Shown: positions 1-8,603, numbered from the stretch's first letter. The stretch: 48,714 nucleotides of DNA from Bacteroidales bacterium (GCA_013138975.1 WTBR01000182.1:1-48714), one strand, 5' to 3'. A program made the numbers and translations. The notes: generated by a model from the letters alone, not told the origin.

Positions 1-93
1 TTTAATGCAAAAATAAAAGCTTTAAGAGCGTCATCAAGAGGAGTAAGAGATATTGAGTTTTTCTTGTTTAGGTTGACTAATATTTATGCATGA
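1..93 (+). mobile_element. 3' end of an ISL3/ISAon1-type transposase gene (partial)
   Basis: Frame 1 is open from the first base to a TGA at 91-93 and encodes 30 residues containing FNAKIKALRA and FFLFRLTNIYA. This matches my memory of the C-terminus of ISAon1-like (ISL3 family) transposases of Bacteroidota. The rest of the element lies left of the window, so it may be intact or not. The bases after the stop codon may include the right end of the element, but no terminal inverted repeat can be shown without the other end. Confidence 0.6.
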
Positions 94-237
94 AAAATAT
101 AAATCCCCAAATATTCTGCTTGATCCAAAGTTAGCTTAATTTAATCATGCGACTAATTATCAGTAGTTTGACTGTTTGTAAAATTCAACTTTGCCAAAGA
201 TTAACAAAGTATTGTATATAAGACTTGTTAAAACTCA

Positions 238-480
238 CTTTTCTCTTTTATCAATAAACACTGCGGTTTACGTTTTAATTCTGGGAATTTTACTTGATTT
301 ATTGATTCTTTCGATTCAAACTGAATAGTAGGATCAACTCTTAATTTTGTTTTGAATTGATCTTTAATGTATTTCTCGAAATTTTCAGATTTATATCTGT
401 TTGTTGCAATACGAATTAATTAACATTTTTTCTGCCTATAGTAGAACCTAATCGTATATAATTTCTTCCATAAGCACAAG
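238..480 (-). pseudogene. Decayed 3' fragment of a phenylacetate-CoA-ligase-like gene
   Basis: Positions 238-424 are clearly similar, roughly four bases in five by eye, to the 3' end of the intact ligase gene at about 9977-10162. They share the stretch aatgtatttctcgaaatttt and the segment gttgcaatacgaattaat. After that the copy jumps: 430-480 resembles 10285-10340, so about 120 bases are missing internally. The reading frame is broken and no start is left. It lies just downstream of the transposase fragment, so a recombination or insertion-linked duplication followed by decay is a reasonable inference. Confidence 0.8.
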
Positions 481-661
481 CTTTTAACAAGAAATACATA
501 TGTATTATTTATTACCTAATACCCGCAAGTAAATTTACATTCATTTAAAGATTAAGTAATTAGCCGTGCCACGCTTTGCGGAATTAAGGTATTACTAAAA
601 TAAATACAGAGCAATAGCAGTCATGTTAAATTTAGTTTATCTCTACAAACCTTAAATTCAA
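481..661. other. Non-coding remainder of the left intergenic region
   Basis: No gene is seen. A segment near 561-590 (gccgtgccac, then ctttgcggaatt) resembles a segment near 11659 (gccgtgccac, then cttgcgaatt), so a short dispersed repeat is present. Positions 94-237 also show no coding potential. Confidence 0.5.
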
Positions 662-1057
662 TTACAGTTTAGAAAATCTAATAATCTCGTTCGTATATTC
701 ACTTAACAATAAGATAAGCGCATTAAGAGATCCTTCGAGTTCATTCAGATCCAGATTTTCAATTTGTAGTGTATCCCGAAAAATAACCTTAGAGCCTTTT
801 TCGTCGAGCACCAAAGCACCATGCACCATATCTCTGTTCTTAATTAGTAAGCTTTTAAAAACATCCATATTATCCTTTTTCAAATCAAATAGAAATTGTT
901 CCATAATAAGAAGTGGATCGGCACATCCCAATACTAAATTTGAAATGCCATTCTCTTCATTATTAATGATAAATATTCCGTCCGTTTCATTCTCAAAAGT
1001 AATATTACAGTTCAGTTCTAAGAGGTAGTTTTTAACCTTCTGAAAGCTATTTTCCAT
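662..1057 (-). CDS. 131-residue protein of a PspA-associated YbjN/DUF2170-like family (copy 1)
   Basis: This small soluble protein has no signal peptide or membrane segment. It is a clear paralog of the gene at 2175-2570. Both begin MEN-F-KVKNYLLEL, and both contain GISNL, an N-R-x-x-x-HGA segment near residue 75 and an RDTLQ-ENLDLNEL block near residue 95. Proteins of this size and pattern accompany PspA-family genes in bacteria, for example YjfI beside YjfJ in Escherichia coli, and are often labelled YbjN or Tir-chaperone-like. The exact family name is my inference. This copy points away from the pspA operon and is separated from it by the XRE regulator. Its function is unknown; a cytosolic partner of the PspA system is likely. 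Confidence 0.65.
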   Translation of the reverse strand: MENSFQKVKNYLLELNCNITFENETDGIFIINNEENGISNLVLGCADPLLIMEQFLFDLKKDNMDVFKSLLIKNRDMVHGALVLDEKGSKVIFRDTLQIENLDLNELEGSLNALILLLSEYTNEIIRFSKL

Positions 1058-1307
1058 TTTTTTTTCGTTTGTTAATATCTGTTCTTTAAAAATATATAAT
1101 CATAATGTAAAACTATAGCAAAGTATAAAAAAATATGCTAGTGATACTCATAATACTATTATTTTTATTTCCTTTCTACTATATAGTACTAAAAACATGA
1201 TCTCTCTCGATCTTAAAACAATAAGGAAAACAATGTTTTTTGCAAATATTACTATAAATCATTTAATAATTGACAATAATATTAGCAAATGTAAAAATTA
1301 ATTTGTT

Positions 1308-1332
1308 CTTTTGCTAACTATATTAGCAAAAG
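1308..1332. promoter_or_regulatory. Palindromic operator overlapping the ribosome-binding site of the XRE regulator gene
   Basis: CTTTTGCTAA and TTAGCAAAAG form a perfect 10-bp inverted repeat around the 5-bp spacer ctata. The right arm runs into the AAAGGA ribosome-binding site of the gene starting at 1338. A further half-site, attagcaaa, lies at 1281-1289. The position suggests binding by the adjacent regulator and autorepression. The palindrome is seen directly; the protein that binds it is inferred. Confidence 0.7.
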
Positions 1333-1337
1333 GAATT

Positions 1338-2099
1338 ATGCATTTCGGTAAAAACATAAGAAAAATAAGATCCATAAAAAAGCTTAGTCAGGTTGCTTTT
1401 GCTGAGATATTTGGTTTAAAACGTTCTAGTATTGGATCTTACGAAGAAGGGCGTGCAGAACCAAAGCTAGAAATTATTATAAAAATTGCTAGCTATTTTA
1501 ACATTTCGGTCGATAGTTTGGTAAACAGAGAAATTACCGTAAATGAACTTTACAACTTTCATTTACCCGACGAGTATAGTAATGATAGGGATTATGCGTC
1601 AAAGAATAAAGATAAAAAACAGGAAATACAAAGCATCCCTCTTGTTTCATCGGATGATATATTGCTAATATCATTGGAACAAGCAAAAATAAAATCGGAG
1701 AATCATATATATCTGCCCGGCTTAAATGATAAACAAATAGCAATATCGATAGAGCAAGATGTGTTTCATCCTTTAGCTGAGCAAATAAAGATTAAGGATA
1801 TCATTATTGTTTATTCCAAATTTGAATGGAATGACGAGTTAAGTCTGAAGGATAAATTTTTTCTTGTTAAAACTAAAAACAAACTAAGTATATCTGAAGT
1901 GAAACAAATCAATCAAGATGAATTTTTGCTTTTCTCAGCAGATAATATTCCTGTTACAATACATAAAAGTACTATTGATTATTTATTACCTGTGGAAAAA
2001 CATATTTCCAATAACACTGTAGTTAATAATGTAGAATCGGACAGATTAAGGAAATTAGAATTACAAATAAACGATTTATATAACAGAATAAAAAAATAG
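1338..2099 (+). CDS. XRE-family regulator with an S24/LexA-like C-terminal domain
   Basis: Residues 5-58 form a helix-turn-helix of the XRE/Cro type (SQVAFAEIFGLKRSSIGSYE). The C-terminal half, about residues 110-225, resembles the S24/CI-LexA fold (HIYLPGLNDKQIAISIEQD, then IKIKDIIIVYS). I cannot see the GDSM serine signature, so it is probably not self-cleaving and may sense a ligand or oligomerise. A short coiled coil ends the protein. A longer frame would open at a TTG at 1311, but that lies inside the palindromic operator, and ATG 1338 has the ribosome-binding site AAAGGA. It probably regulates itself and the two flanking 131-residue genes plus the pspA operon; that scope is inference. 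Confidence 0.8.
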   Translation: MHFGKNIRKIRSIKKLSQVAFAEIFGLKRSSIGSYEEGRAEPKLEIIIKIASYFNISVDSLVNREITVNELYNFHLPDEYSNDRDYASKNKDKKQEIQSIPLVSSDDILLISLEQAKIKSENHIYLPGLNDKQIAISIEQDVFHPLAEQIKIKDIIIVYSKFEWNDELSLKDKFFLVKTKNKLSISEVKQINQDEFLLFSADNIPVTIHKSTIDYLLPVEKHISNNTVVNNVESDRLRKLELQINDLYNRIKK

Positions 2100-2174
2100 A
2101 TTTTTATCTATTGATTGAATTACGGATCACTTATATATTGAATAAATTATAACATCTTTTAAATTAATGATAAT

Positions 2175-2570
2175 ATGGAAAACAATTTTAACAAAGTAAA
2201 GAATTATCTTTTGGAGCTGGAGTACAGCATAATTGCCGAAGATGCAAACGAAGAATTAGTCGTAATCGAGAATGTCGATGCCGGGATTTCAAACCTTATC
2301 GTTGATTGCGAAGATCTTATTCTGATTTTTGAACTTCATTTATTTGATTTAGAAAATGGGAATATAGATACTTTCAGGAGGTTTCTGCAGATGAATCGTG
2401 AGATCATCCATGGGGCAATATCACTTGATGAAACAGGCAAGAAAGTGATCCTTAGAGATACCTTACAGCTTGAGAATCTTGATTTGAATGAGTTACAAGG
2501 TACTTTAAACTCCTTTGAGGCTTTCTTAAGCGAGAATGCCAATGAACTAATATCAATTTCGAAAAACTAA
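2175..2570 (+). CDS. 131-residue protein of a PspA-associated YbjN/DUF2170-like family (copy 2)
   Basis: This is the paralog of the protein encoded at 662-1057, about half identical by eye over its full length, with the conserved NREIIHGAISLDE and RDTLQLENLDLNEL segments. It is acidic and soluble with no signal peptide. It is the first gene of the plus-strand run leading to pspA, which starts 30 bases after its stop codon. That close linkage is the best clue to function: it probably works with, or modulates, the PspA-like protein. The duplication in opposite orientations around the regulator suggests that both copies share its control. Confidence 0.7.
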   Translation: MENNFNKVKNYLLELEYSIIAEDANEELVVIENVDAGISNLIVDCEDLILIFELHLFDLENGNIDTFRRFLQMNREIIHGAISLDETGKKVILRDTLQLENLDLNELQGTLNSFEAFLSENANELISISKN

Positions 2571-2600
2571 GAGTATAAATTTAAAAAAAAACATAAAAAA

Positions 2601-3305
2601 ATGGGTGTATTTAACAGATTATTTAAGATAGGACAAGCAGAAGCTCATAATATCGTTGACAAACTAGAAGATCCAATAAAACTTACCGAGCAAGGTATTA
2701 GAGATTTAAAAAAGAACCTGGATGAGAGTCTTCAGGCTTTTGCAGAAGTAAAAGCATTAGCTATTCGCTCAAAACGCGAAATAAATGAATATACGAACCA
2801 GGCACAAAACTACGAACAGAAAGCAATGCTCATCTTGAAAAAAGCTCAGGATGGTGGTATTGATGCTTCTGAAGCTGACAGACTTGCAGGAGAAGCTCTC
2901 GCACGTAAAACAGATGCCGATAACAATTCAGAAAGAACAAAAGCTGATCTTCAGAAACTGGAAACGAACGTTAAACAGCTTGATAGTAGTATTAAAGGAC
3001 TAAAATCGAAAATCACGCATTACGAGAATGAGCTAAAAACGCTAAAAGCAAGAGCAAAAGTTAGCGAAGCGACAAAAAAGATTAACAAATCGATGTCGGG
3101 AATAGATAGCGGAAGTACTATTTCTATGTTAGAAAAAATGAAAGATAAAGTGGCAAGAGACGAAGAGCTGGCTGAAGCTTATGGCGAAATGTCGAATGAA
3201 AACAAATCTCTTGACGATGAATTAGATTCTGTTCTTAATGAATCGGATGTTAAAGCTTCGGATGCTCTGGAAGAAATGAAAAGAAAAATGAACATCAACA
3301 AATAA
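2601..3305 (+). CDS. pspA: PspA/IM30-family membrane-stress protein
   Basis: The 234-residue protein is almost wholly helical. The N-terminus MGVFNRLFKIGQAEAHNIVDKLEDP fits the amphipathic membrane-binding helix of PspA/Vipp1/IM30 proteins, followed by long charged coiled coils (about residues 25-160) and an acidic tail. The length is normal for the family. PspA proteins are ESCRT-III-like and assemble on stressed inner membranes to limit leakage. Its neighbours (DUF4178, DUF350, polyamine enzymes) match the PspA neighbourhoods seen in many bacteria rather than the proteobacterial pspABC set. No PspB, PspC or PspF gene is present here. The gene name is used in the family sense. Confidence 0.88.
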   Translation: MGVFNRLFKIGQAEAHNIVDKLEDPIKLTEQGIRDLKKNLDESLQAFAEVKALAIRSKREINEYTNQAQNYEQKAMLILKKAQDGGIDASEADRLAGEALARKTDADNNSERTKADLQKLETNVKQLDSSIKGLKSKITHYENELKTLKARAKVSEATKKINKSMSGIDSGSTISMLEKMKDKVARDEELAEAYGEMSNENKSLDDELDSVLNESDVKASDALEEMKRKMNINK

Positions 3306-3319
3306 TTTACCAAAAGACT

Positions 3320-3342
3320 CCTGTAATAATTTTTATTGCAGG
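3320..3342 (+). terminator. Hairpin between pspA and the DUF4178 gene
   Basis: cctgtaata and tattgcagg can form a 9-bp stem with one G-U wobble and a 5-base loop, followed by a T-rich run (tttctttcg). It lies 15 bases after the pspA stop codon. It could be a partial terminator or a processing site that lowers expression of the downstream genes relative to pspA. Confidence 0.45.
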
Positions 3343-3397
3343 TTTCTTTCGTTATTTTTGTTATTCAAATATTAAAATTAATACTTCATAAAGCCAT

Positions 3398-3946
3398 ATG
3401 GGCATTTTTGACAGATTTAAGAAAAAAGAACCGACATATGATGCTACAGATATCCGGGTTGTCGATTTAGATAAAAACTTTATTTTCGATTATGATCTTT
3501 CTTCTTGGATTGTAAAATCGGTATACGAATATGACTGGGGTGATGACTATTTCACAAAAGAGTTTAAAATAGAAAATGATAAAGAAACGGCTTTTCTTAA
3601 TATTGAAAATGATGATGAGCTTATTCTTTCTATTAGTAAGAAAGAACGTCTTGTGAATATTGATGAAGATATACCGGACTATATCGTTAAGCACAAAACA
3701 CCCCCAAATAAGATTGTTTTTCAGGGTAAAACCTACATGCTTGAAGATGAAAATCCGGGTTATTTTAACGACTGGACAGATGATAAAGATAACTGGATCG
3801 AATTTATTTCGTGGGATTATATTGATAAGAGTGGGGCATTTGTCCTGAGTATCGAACAATGGGGCGAAAAAAAGTTTGATGCCTCCTACGGAAAAATAAT
3901 CAAGGAATACGAAATATCCAATATATATCCACATAAACAAAATTAA
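3398..3946 (+). CDS. DUF4178 protein
   Basis: The 182-residue protein is acidic and rich in Trp, Tyr and Asp. It has the DUF4178 pattern: a W-x-V-x-x-VYEYDWGDDYFTKEF segment near residues 37-55, a following D-E-x-x-L-x-L-S strand, and a C-terminal W-x-Y-x-D-x-x-G-x-x-x-L-S-I-E-Q-W segment. There is no signal peptide. DUF4178 proteins commonly sit beside DUF350, PspA and polyamine-synthase genes; their biochemical role is not established. The next gene follows after 4 bases, so the two are surely co-transcribed. Confidence 0.8.
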   Translation: MGIFDRFKKKEPTYDATDIRVVDLDKNFIFDYDLSSWIVKSVYEYDWGDDYFTKEFKIENDKETAFLNIENDDELILSISKKERLVNIDEDIPDYIVKHKTPPNKIVFQGKTYMLEDENPGYFNDWTDDKDNWIEFISWDYIDKSGAFVLSIEQWGEKKFDASYGKIIKEYEISNIYPHKQN

Positions 3947-3950
3947 AATT

Positions 3951-4778
3951 ATGCAAGACGGAAAAACAATACTTATTGTAATCGTTGCATTTATGTTCCT
4001 TTATATATCATTTAAAGGATGTGATGATGACGAAAAAAAATATCAACAAAGCAATACTCAGCAACAAAAAGCACAGTATGAAAAATCGCCGGTTGATGTT
4101 TTAATCAGAAACTTATCAAACGAGCAAAACTTCTCTATCATTCTTTTTGATATGGATTATAGCGAAGGTACAGATGATTATACACATCAATACAATGTAC
4201 TAGTTGAAAGAGAAGATTCTGTATATGTACAAAAAACTGACTGGATAACGGTTAGCAATATTTTTTTTGATTCTAACATCGATAATATGGGTATGGAACT
4301 CGCCTCTAAGAAAGATGGTGTGGTTAATAAGGCTGCTTCTCCTGCCGGATATACCAATTATGTTGGAAATGATAAATATGGACAATGGAAAGAACGTGAC
4401 GGAAATCGTTTCTGGGAGTATTATGGTAAATATGCATTTATGTCAAGTATGTTTCGCATGACTATGTTCCCTGTTCGCTATTCGTATTGGAACAATTATC
4501 ATTCAAATTACTACGGTCATGGCAGATCTTATTATGGACCAAGTGCCAATGGCAGAAATATGTATGGAACAAATAGTAGCTATACACAAGCGAATAATAG
4601 TTCAAAATGGAATGGTAAATCCAATAATTTTAAGTCGAGCGTGAGAAGTAACGTTAGTAGAAGTGCTACAGCAAGTAAAAGCAGAGCTAGCAGAAGCAAC
4701 GCAGCAAAGCGAAATCGCAGCAGTTCACGATACAGCAGCTCTAGCACACGTTCACGCGGTGGAAGCTATGGTAAATAA
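3951..4778 (+). CDS. Membrane-anchored protein with a Ser/Arg-rich tail, PspA-island type
   Basis: Residues 5-22 form a hydrophobic N-terminal segment ending ISFKGCDDDE, either a signal anchor or a poor lipobox around C24. A compact folded part (about 45-130) is followed by an aromatic region rich in Tyr, Trp, Met and Gly (about 140-200). The last 65 residues are almost only Ser, Arg, Ala, Asn and Lys. The basic tail could touch anionic lipid, cell wall or polyamine-binding partners, but this is inference. I do not recognise a named family with confidence. It sits between the DUF4178 and DUF350 genes and is part of the same operon. Confidence 0.65.
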   Translation: MQDGKTILIVIVAFMFLYISFKGCDDDEKKYQQSNTQQQKAQYEKSPVDVLIRNLSNEQNFSIILFDMDYSEGTDDYTHQYNVLVEREDSVYVQKTDWITVSNIFFDSNIDNMGMELASKKDGVVNKAASPAGYTNYVGNDKYGQWKERDGNRFWEYYGKYAFMSSMFRMTMFPVRYSYWNNYHSNYYGHGRSYYGPSANGRNMYGTNSSYTQANNSSKWNGKSNNFKSSVRSNVSRSATASKSRASRSNAAKRNRSSSRYSSSSTRSRGGSYGK

Positions 4779-4808
4779 TCTATTTATTAATTATTTAATT
4801 AAAATGAA

Positions 4809-5687
4809 ATGAAAGATTTATTACAAAACGAAATAATCATTACTGTTGCTGAAGCTGTTAGTTATGTATTCGGTGCTTTTATTATGTTTTTTATTGGCAA
4901 ATTGGTTTACGATCTTTTGCATAAAAAAATTGATGTAAAATCGGAACTGGTAGAAAAAGATAATTTTGCATTCTCAATAGCTCATACAGGTTATTTGGTA
5001 GGTTTACTTCTTGCCATAGGAAGTTCAATAGTAGGCCCATCAAATGGTATTCTTACTGATTTTATTGATATGGCAATATATGGAGGTATGTCCATTATTT
5101 TACTAAACCTTTCTATTATCATCTGCGATAAGGTTATTCTTCGTAAATTTTCTGTTTATAAAGAAATTATTGAAGACCAAAACGAAGGTACAGGAGTTGT
5201 AGAAGCTGCTGTTGCTATAGCCTCCGGATTAATAATTTTTGGTGCTGTATCAGGCGAAAGTGGTGGTATTGCTCACGGAATATTAACAGCAGTTGTTTTT
5301 TGGGCTGTAGGGCAGGTAGTTTTAATTTTAACCTCAATAATATATAACCTAACACTTTCGTACAATGTATTCGAAGAGATTGAGAAGGATAATGTAGCGG
5401 TTGGGGTAGCTTTTGCAGGTATCTTAGTAGCCATAGCAAACCTTATACGTTTTGCTGTTTCCGGCGATTTTATCAGCTGGAGTGAATCCTTTGCCAATAT
5501 AGGTATTGAATTAATTATAGGATTATTGTTACTCCCTGTGGTTCGCTTTTTAGCCGACAGGGTTTTACTTCCCGGTAGAAAAATTACCGATGAGTTAGTA
5601 AATCAGGAAAAACCAAATATAGGAGTTGCTCTTATTGAAGCTTTTGCTTATATAGGAGGTTCAGTACTAATTACTTGGTGTATCTAA
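4809..5687 (+). CDS. DUF350 membrane protein with two repeated DUF350 units
   Basis: The 292-residue protein has about eight membrane segments arranged as two similar halves (about 1-150 and 150-292). Each half shows the DUF350 pattern: an N-[IV/F]-A-x-x-[IV] segment followed by a glycine-rich helix, seen as NFAFSIAHTGYLVGLLLAIG, NVAVGVAFAGILVAIANLI and NIGVALIEAFAYIGG. Single-unit DUF350 proteins include YjfL of E. coli, also next to a PspA paralog. The molecular function is unknown; a role in membrane homeostasis alongside PspA fits the context. It is separated from the next gene by a 248-base gap holding a REP-like palindrome. Confidence 0.85.
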   Translation: MKDLLQNEIIITVAEAVSYVFGAFIMFFIGKLVYDLLHKKIDVKSELVEKDNFAFSIAHTGYLVGLLLAIGSSIVGPSNGILTDFIDMAIYGGMSIILLNLSIIICDKVILRKFSVYKEIIEDQNEGTGVVEAAVAIASGLIIFGAVSGESGGIAHGILTAVVFWAVGQVVLILTSIIYNLTLSYNVFEEIEKDNVAVGVAFAGILVAIANLIRFAVSGDFISWSESFANIGIELIIGLLLLPVVRFLADRVLLPGRKITDELVNQEKPNIGVALIEAFAYIGGSVLITWCI

Positions 5688-5752
5688 TAGAGAGTAAATA
5701 AAATTATATATTGAGTATTTAGGGTATTCAAAAAATCAAAAAGTTGTCAATA

Positions 5753-5814
5753 CTTCGACAAGCTCAGTATGACAACTTTTTGTTAATCAGCTTGTCACAC
5801 TGAGCTTGTCGAAG
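5753..5814. repeat. REP-like palindrome, well-preserved copy
   Basis: The arms 5753-5774 (beginning cttcgacaagctcagtatg) and 5793-5814 are inverted complements with one mismatch over 22 bases and an 18-base loop. The flanking sequence adds a second pairing option: aaaaagttgtca at about 5738-5749 with tgacaacttttt at 5770-5781. Palindromes of this sequence type are widespread in Bacteroidota genomes. In the transcript the hairpin would lie between the DUF350 gene and the aminopropyltransferase gene and may act as a terminator or stability element. Confidence 0.85.
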
Positions 5815-5935
5815 TGTTTTTGTTTAACACCAGCTTTTTGGACAGCCTAATGTTTACATGTTAAATATTATTTAGCATGATCAGGATTACAATTCGATTG
5901 TTTTTAAAACAATCTCTACAAACATATCAAATTTA

Positions 5936-7477
5936 ATGAATATCAAATCTAATATATTAAGAATAGCCATTTTTGCCACTGGTTTATCTGGTATTGTAGC
6001 TGAATATATATTATCTACTCTCGCAACTTATTTTTTAGGCGATTCGGTTTTGCAATGGACTATGATTATGTCTATCATGATGTTCTCAATGGGTTTGGGT
6101 AGCCGAATAAGCAGGAGTATAAAAACAAACCTTTTAGAGAAATTTATTTTCATTGAATTTACTCTTTCTTTTCTCGTATGTTTTTCCTCCTTAGCGGCAT
6201 ATACTATATCGGCATGGTCTTCTTTAACAGGTGTAGCAATATACGGATTAAGCATCCTTATTGGTCTCATGATAGGAATGGAGATTCCTCTTGTAATGCG
6301 TCTTAACACCGAATTTCAGGTGTTGAGAGTAAATATATCATCGGTATTAGAAAATGATTATTATGGCAGTCTTGTTGGAGGTATATTCTTTGCTTTTGTT
6401 GGACTGCCCTATCTAGGATTAACTTATACTCCAATCGTTCTTGGACTGGTAAATTTTACCGTTGCCATTGGTTTGCTGATTATACTATGGCATAAAATTG
6501 AAGTTAAAATACGAATCCGCATTACCGCTATTGCTTCTGTATTAAGTCTTGTTTTGGTTTCTGCATTTTTTATTGCGCAACCCATTATTCGATTTGGCGA
6601 ACAAAAGAAGTATAAAGACAAAGTGGTATACACCGAACAAAGCAAGTATCAAAAGATTGTTATCACCCAATGGAAGAATGATTATTGGTTATTTATTAAT
6701 GGAAACCAACAACTAAGCACTTTTGATGAGGAAATGTATCACGAACCATTGGTTCATCCTGCACTCAGTTTAACAAAAACACCTTATAATATACTTATTC
6801 TTGGTGGTGGTGATGGCTGTGCTGTTCGCGAGATACTTAAATATCCCGAAGTACAGGAAATAACTCTGGTAGATTTAGATCCTGCCATGACAAACCTGGG
6901 TAAAAACAATGAAATTATTACAAGGATAAACGAAAATGCTTTTGATAACGAAAAGGTAAGTGTCATTAATACCGATGGATATAACTACATTGAAAACACA
7001 GATGAGATGTACGATGTTATCATTATTGATTTACCAGATCCAAAAACCATAGAGATTAGCAGGTTATATTCCTACGAGTTTTACAGTAAATGCTATAAAC
7101 ATCTCAGAAAATATGGTGTTATAGTTACACAGGCAGGGAGTCCTTATTTTGCTTCAAAGGCCTATAGCTGCATCAATAAAACAATGGCAAAAGCAGGATT
7201 TACAACTCTTCCTATGCATAATCAGGTGGTAACACTTGGTGAGTGGGGATGGATATTAGGAGCGAAAAATATTTCATCGCAGAATTTAAAAACCGAGCTT
7301 CAGAGCTTAAGTTTTGAATCAATCGAAACAAAATGGATAAACCACGAAGCGATGAGTTTGCTTACTTCCTTTGGAAAGGATTTTTTTAAAAAAGATAGTT
7401 CGCAAATTGAAGTAAATGCAATTCATAATCCGGTATTATACAAATATTATTTAAATGGTACCTGGGATATTTATTAA
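5936..7477 (+). CDS. Membrane-anchored spermidine-synthase-like aminopropyltransferase
   Basis: Residues 1-215 contain about seven membrane helices; residues 225-480 are a spermidine/spermine synthase domain. Visible signatures are QLSTFDEEMYHEPLVHP (substrate-loop region, about 259-275), the SAM-fold glycine motif GGGDG (290-294), the acidic residue after strand 2 (LVDLDPAM) and the catalytic-region IIDLPDP (363-369). The family transfers aminopropyl from decarboxylated AdoMet to an amine. Such membrane-fused forms are common in PspA/DUF350 loci, where the acceptor is not known. The AdoMet-decarboxylase-like gene follows after 36 bases, supplying the expected co-substrate. No gene for putrescine formation is nearby. 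Confidence 0.87.
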   Translation: MNIKSNILRIAIFATGLSGIVAEYILSTLATYFLGDSVLQWTMIMSIMMFSMGLGSRISRSIKTNLLEKFIFIEFTLSFLVCFSSLAAYTISAWSSLTGVAIYGLSILIGLMIGMEIPLVMRLNTEFQVLRVNISSVLENDYYGSLVGGIFFAFVGLPYLGLTYTPIVLGLVNFTVAIGLLIILWHKIEVKIRIRITAIASVLSLVLVSAFFIAQPIIRFGEQKKYKDKVVYTEQSKYQKIVITQWKNDYWLFINGNQQLSTFDEEMYHEPLVHPALSLTKTPYNILILGGGDGCAVREILKYPEVQEITLVDLDPAMTNLGKNNEIITRINENAFDNEKVSVINTDGYNYIENTDEMYDVIIIDLPDPKTIEISRLYSYEFYSKCYKHLRKYGVIVTQAGSPYFASKAYSCINKTMAKAGFTTLPMHNQVVTLGEWGWILGAKNISSQNLKTELQSLSFESIETKWINHEAMSLLTSFGKDFFKKDSSQIEVNAIHNPVLYKYYLNGTWDIY

Positions 7478-7513
7478 AAGAAAATCATATTTAATGATTA
7501 AATAGATAGTGAA

Positions 7514-7852
7514 ATGACACAACAAAATAATATCATAGTGGAAAATAAAGAGGTACAAGCCGTAGTTTATAACTTCCAACAATGGATAACTATTACTGAT
7601 CCTAAGGATTTAAAAAATGAATTTACAGAACTTCTTTCATCCTCGGGATATCATGTTCTGAATTTTATAGAGCATTTTTTTCCTAATGGAGGCTATACCT
7701 GTCTATGGTTGCTGGCCGAAAGTCATCTGGCAATTCATACTTTTGTTAAGGATAATAAAACATACATTGAATTAACAGGATGTAATAAAATGATGAATGA
7801 GAAATTTAGAAAATCATTTGAGGAAAAATTTGCTAAAAATTTAATTGATTAA
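7514..7852 (+). CDS. speH: Minimal S-adenosylmethionine decarboxylase-like proenzyme
   Basis: The 112-residue protein has the class 1B AdoMetDC signature LAESHLAIHTF (68-77). S70 would become the pyruvoyl group after self-cleavage between E69 and S70; H75 and C90 (LTGC) match the usual processing His and catalytic Cys. The length is close to the bacterial SpeH/SpeD small forms. It makes decarboxylated AdoMet, the aminopropyl donor for the enzyme encoded just upstream. About 20 extra N-terminal residues are unlike classical SpeH. The symbol is given by family similarity. Confidence 0.82.
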   Translation: MTQQNNIIVENKEVQAVVYNFQQWITITDPKDLKNEFTELLSSSGYHVLNFIEHFFPNGGYTCLWLLAESHLAIHTFVKDNKTYIELTGCNKMMNEKFRKSFEEKFAKNLID

Positions 7853-7902
7853 TACATAGTTTAAGCAAGAAACCTGAGTATCCAATAAGAAGTAAGGATC
7901 AC

Positions 7903-8457
7903 ATGAAAAAAAGAATCACGAATATATTAATATTTATACTGGTTTTATGGTCATTAAAAGTGATTGATACCTTGTTCGCATTGAATTTAACTCAATTTGG
8001 CATCGTTCCTCGAACTATTCACGGGCTGTTGGGAATTGCTTTTGCCCCTTTGTTACATGCAAATTATTATCACTTAATATCGAATACAGTACCCATTTTC
8101 GTGCTTTTATTTCTATTGTTTACATTTTATAAGAAACATGCAATCATGGTAATTCTTGAATCGGTTATTATTGGTGGAATTTTAGTATGGATTTTTGCCC
8201 GTTCAGCCAGCCATATTGGAATTAGCGGTTTAATATATAGTCTTGCAGCATTCTTGATTATGGCAGGATTACTAAAAAAAGATTTCAAATCTCTTTTGCT
8301 AAGTGTGCTGATACTATTTCTTTATGGCGGACTTGTGTGGGGGGTATTTCCCGGGAAATTTTGGATTTCGTGGGAAGGACATTTATTTGGTGCCCTCGCC
8401 GGTGTTTTCATTGCTTTTGTTTACTTTAAAAAAGACAAAGCTGAAGAAATATCTTAA
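7903..8457 (+). CDS. Rhomboid-family intramembrane serine protease
   Basis: The 184-residue protein has six hydrophobic helices. The catalytic pair is visible: S108 in GISG and H160 in WEGHLFGALAG. HANYYHLISN (52-61) supplies the His/Asn that form the oxyanion hole. All key residues are present, so it should be an active protease. It is short and lacks an extra soluble domain. The start has a purine-rich ribosome-binding site (aagga) 5 bases before the ATG. Its substrate is unknown; an envelope-stress sensor or a membrane protein of this island is plausible. Confidence 0.85.
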   Translation: MKKRITNILIFILVLWSLKVIDTLFALNLTQFGIVPRTIHGLLGIAFAPLLHANYYHLISNTVPIFVLLFLLFTFYKKHAIMVILESVIIGGILVWIFARSASHIGISGLIYSLAAFLIMAGLLKKDFKSLLLSVLILFLYGGLVWGVFPGKFWISWEGHLFGALAGVFIAFVYFKKDKAEEIS

Positions 8458-8603
8458 CTTGTATTATATTTACACAAATATATTTAACAGTTGATATACG
8501 CAGACAAAATACACTCCTTTTGATATTAATCAATAGTAAATAACTCAGTAAAGCTTACATCTTTCCTGATGTTAAGTGTATTTAGCTACTAAATGAAAAA
8601 CAA

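Noticed and set aside
1311..1337. TTG start at 1311 for the XRE regulator
   Set aside because: It lies in the palindromic operator, has no ribosome-binding site, and the ATG at 1338 is preceded by AAAGGA.
3467..3940. Antisense open frame of 157 codons over the DUF4178 gene
   Set aside because: It is a mirror of the coding strand with many Phe, Ile and Lys residues and no family pattern; the plus-strand frame matches DUF4178 and the operon.
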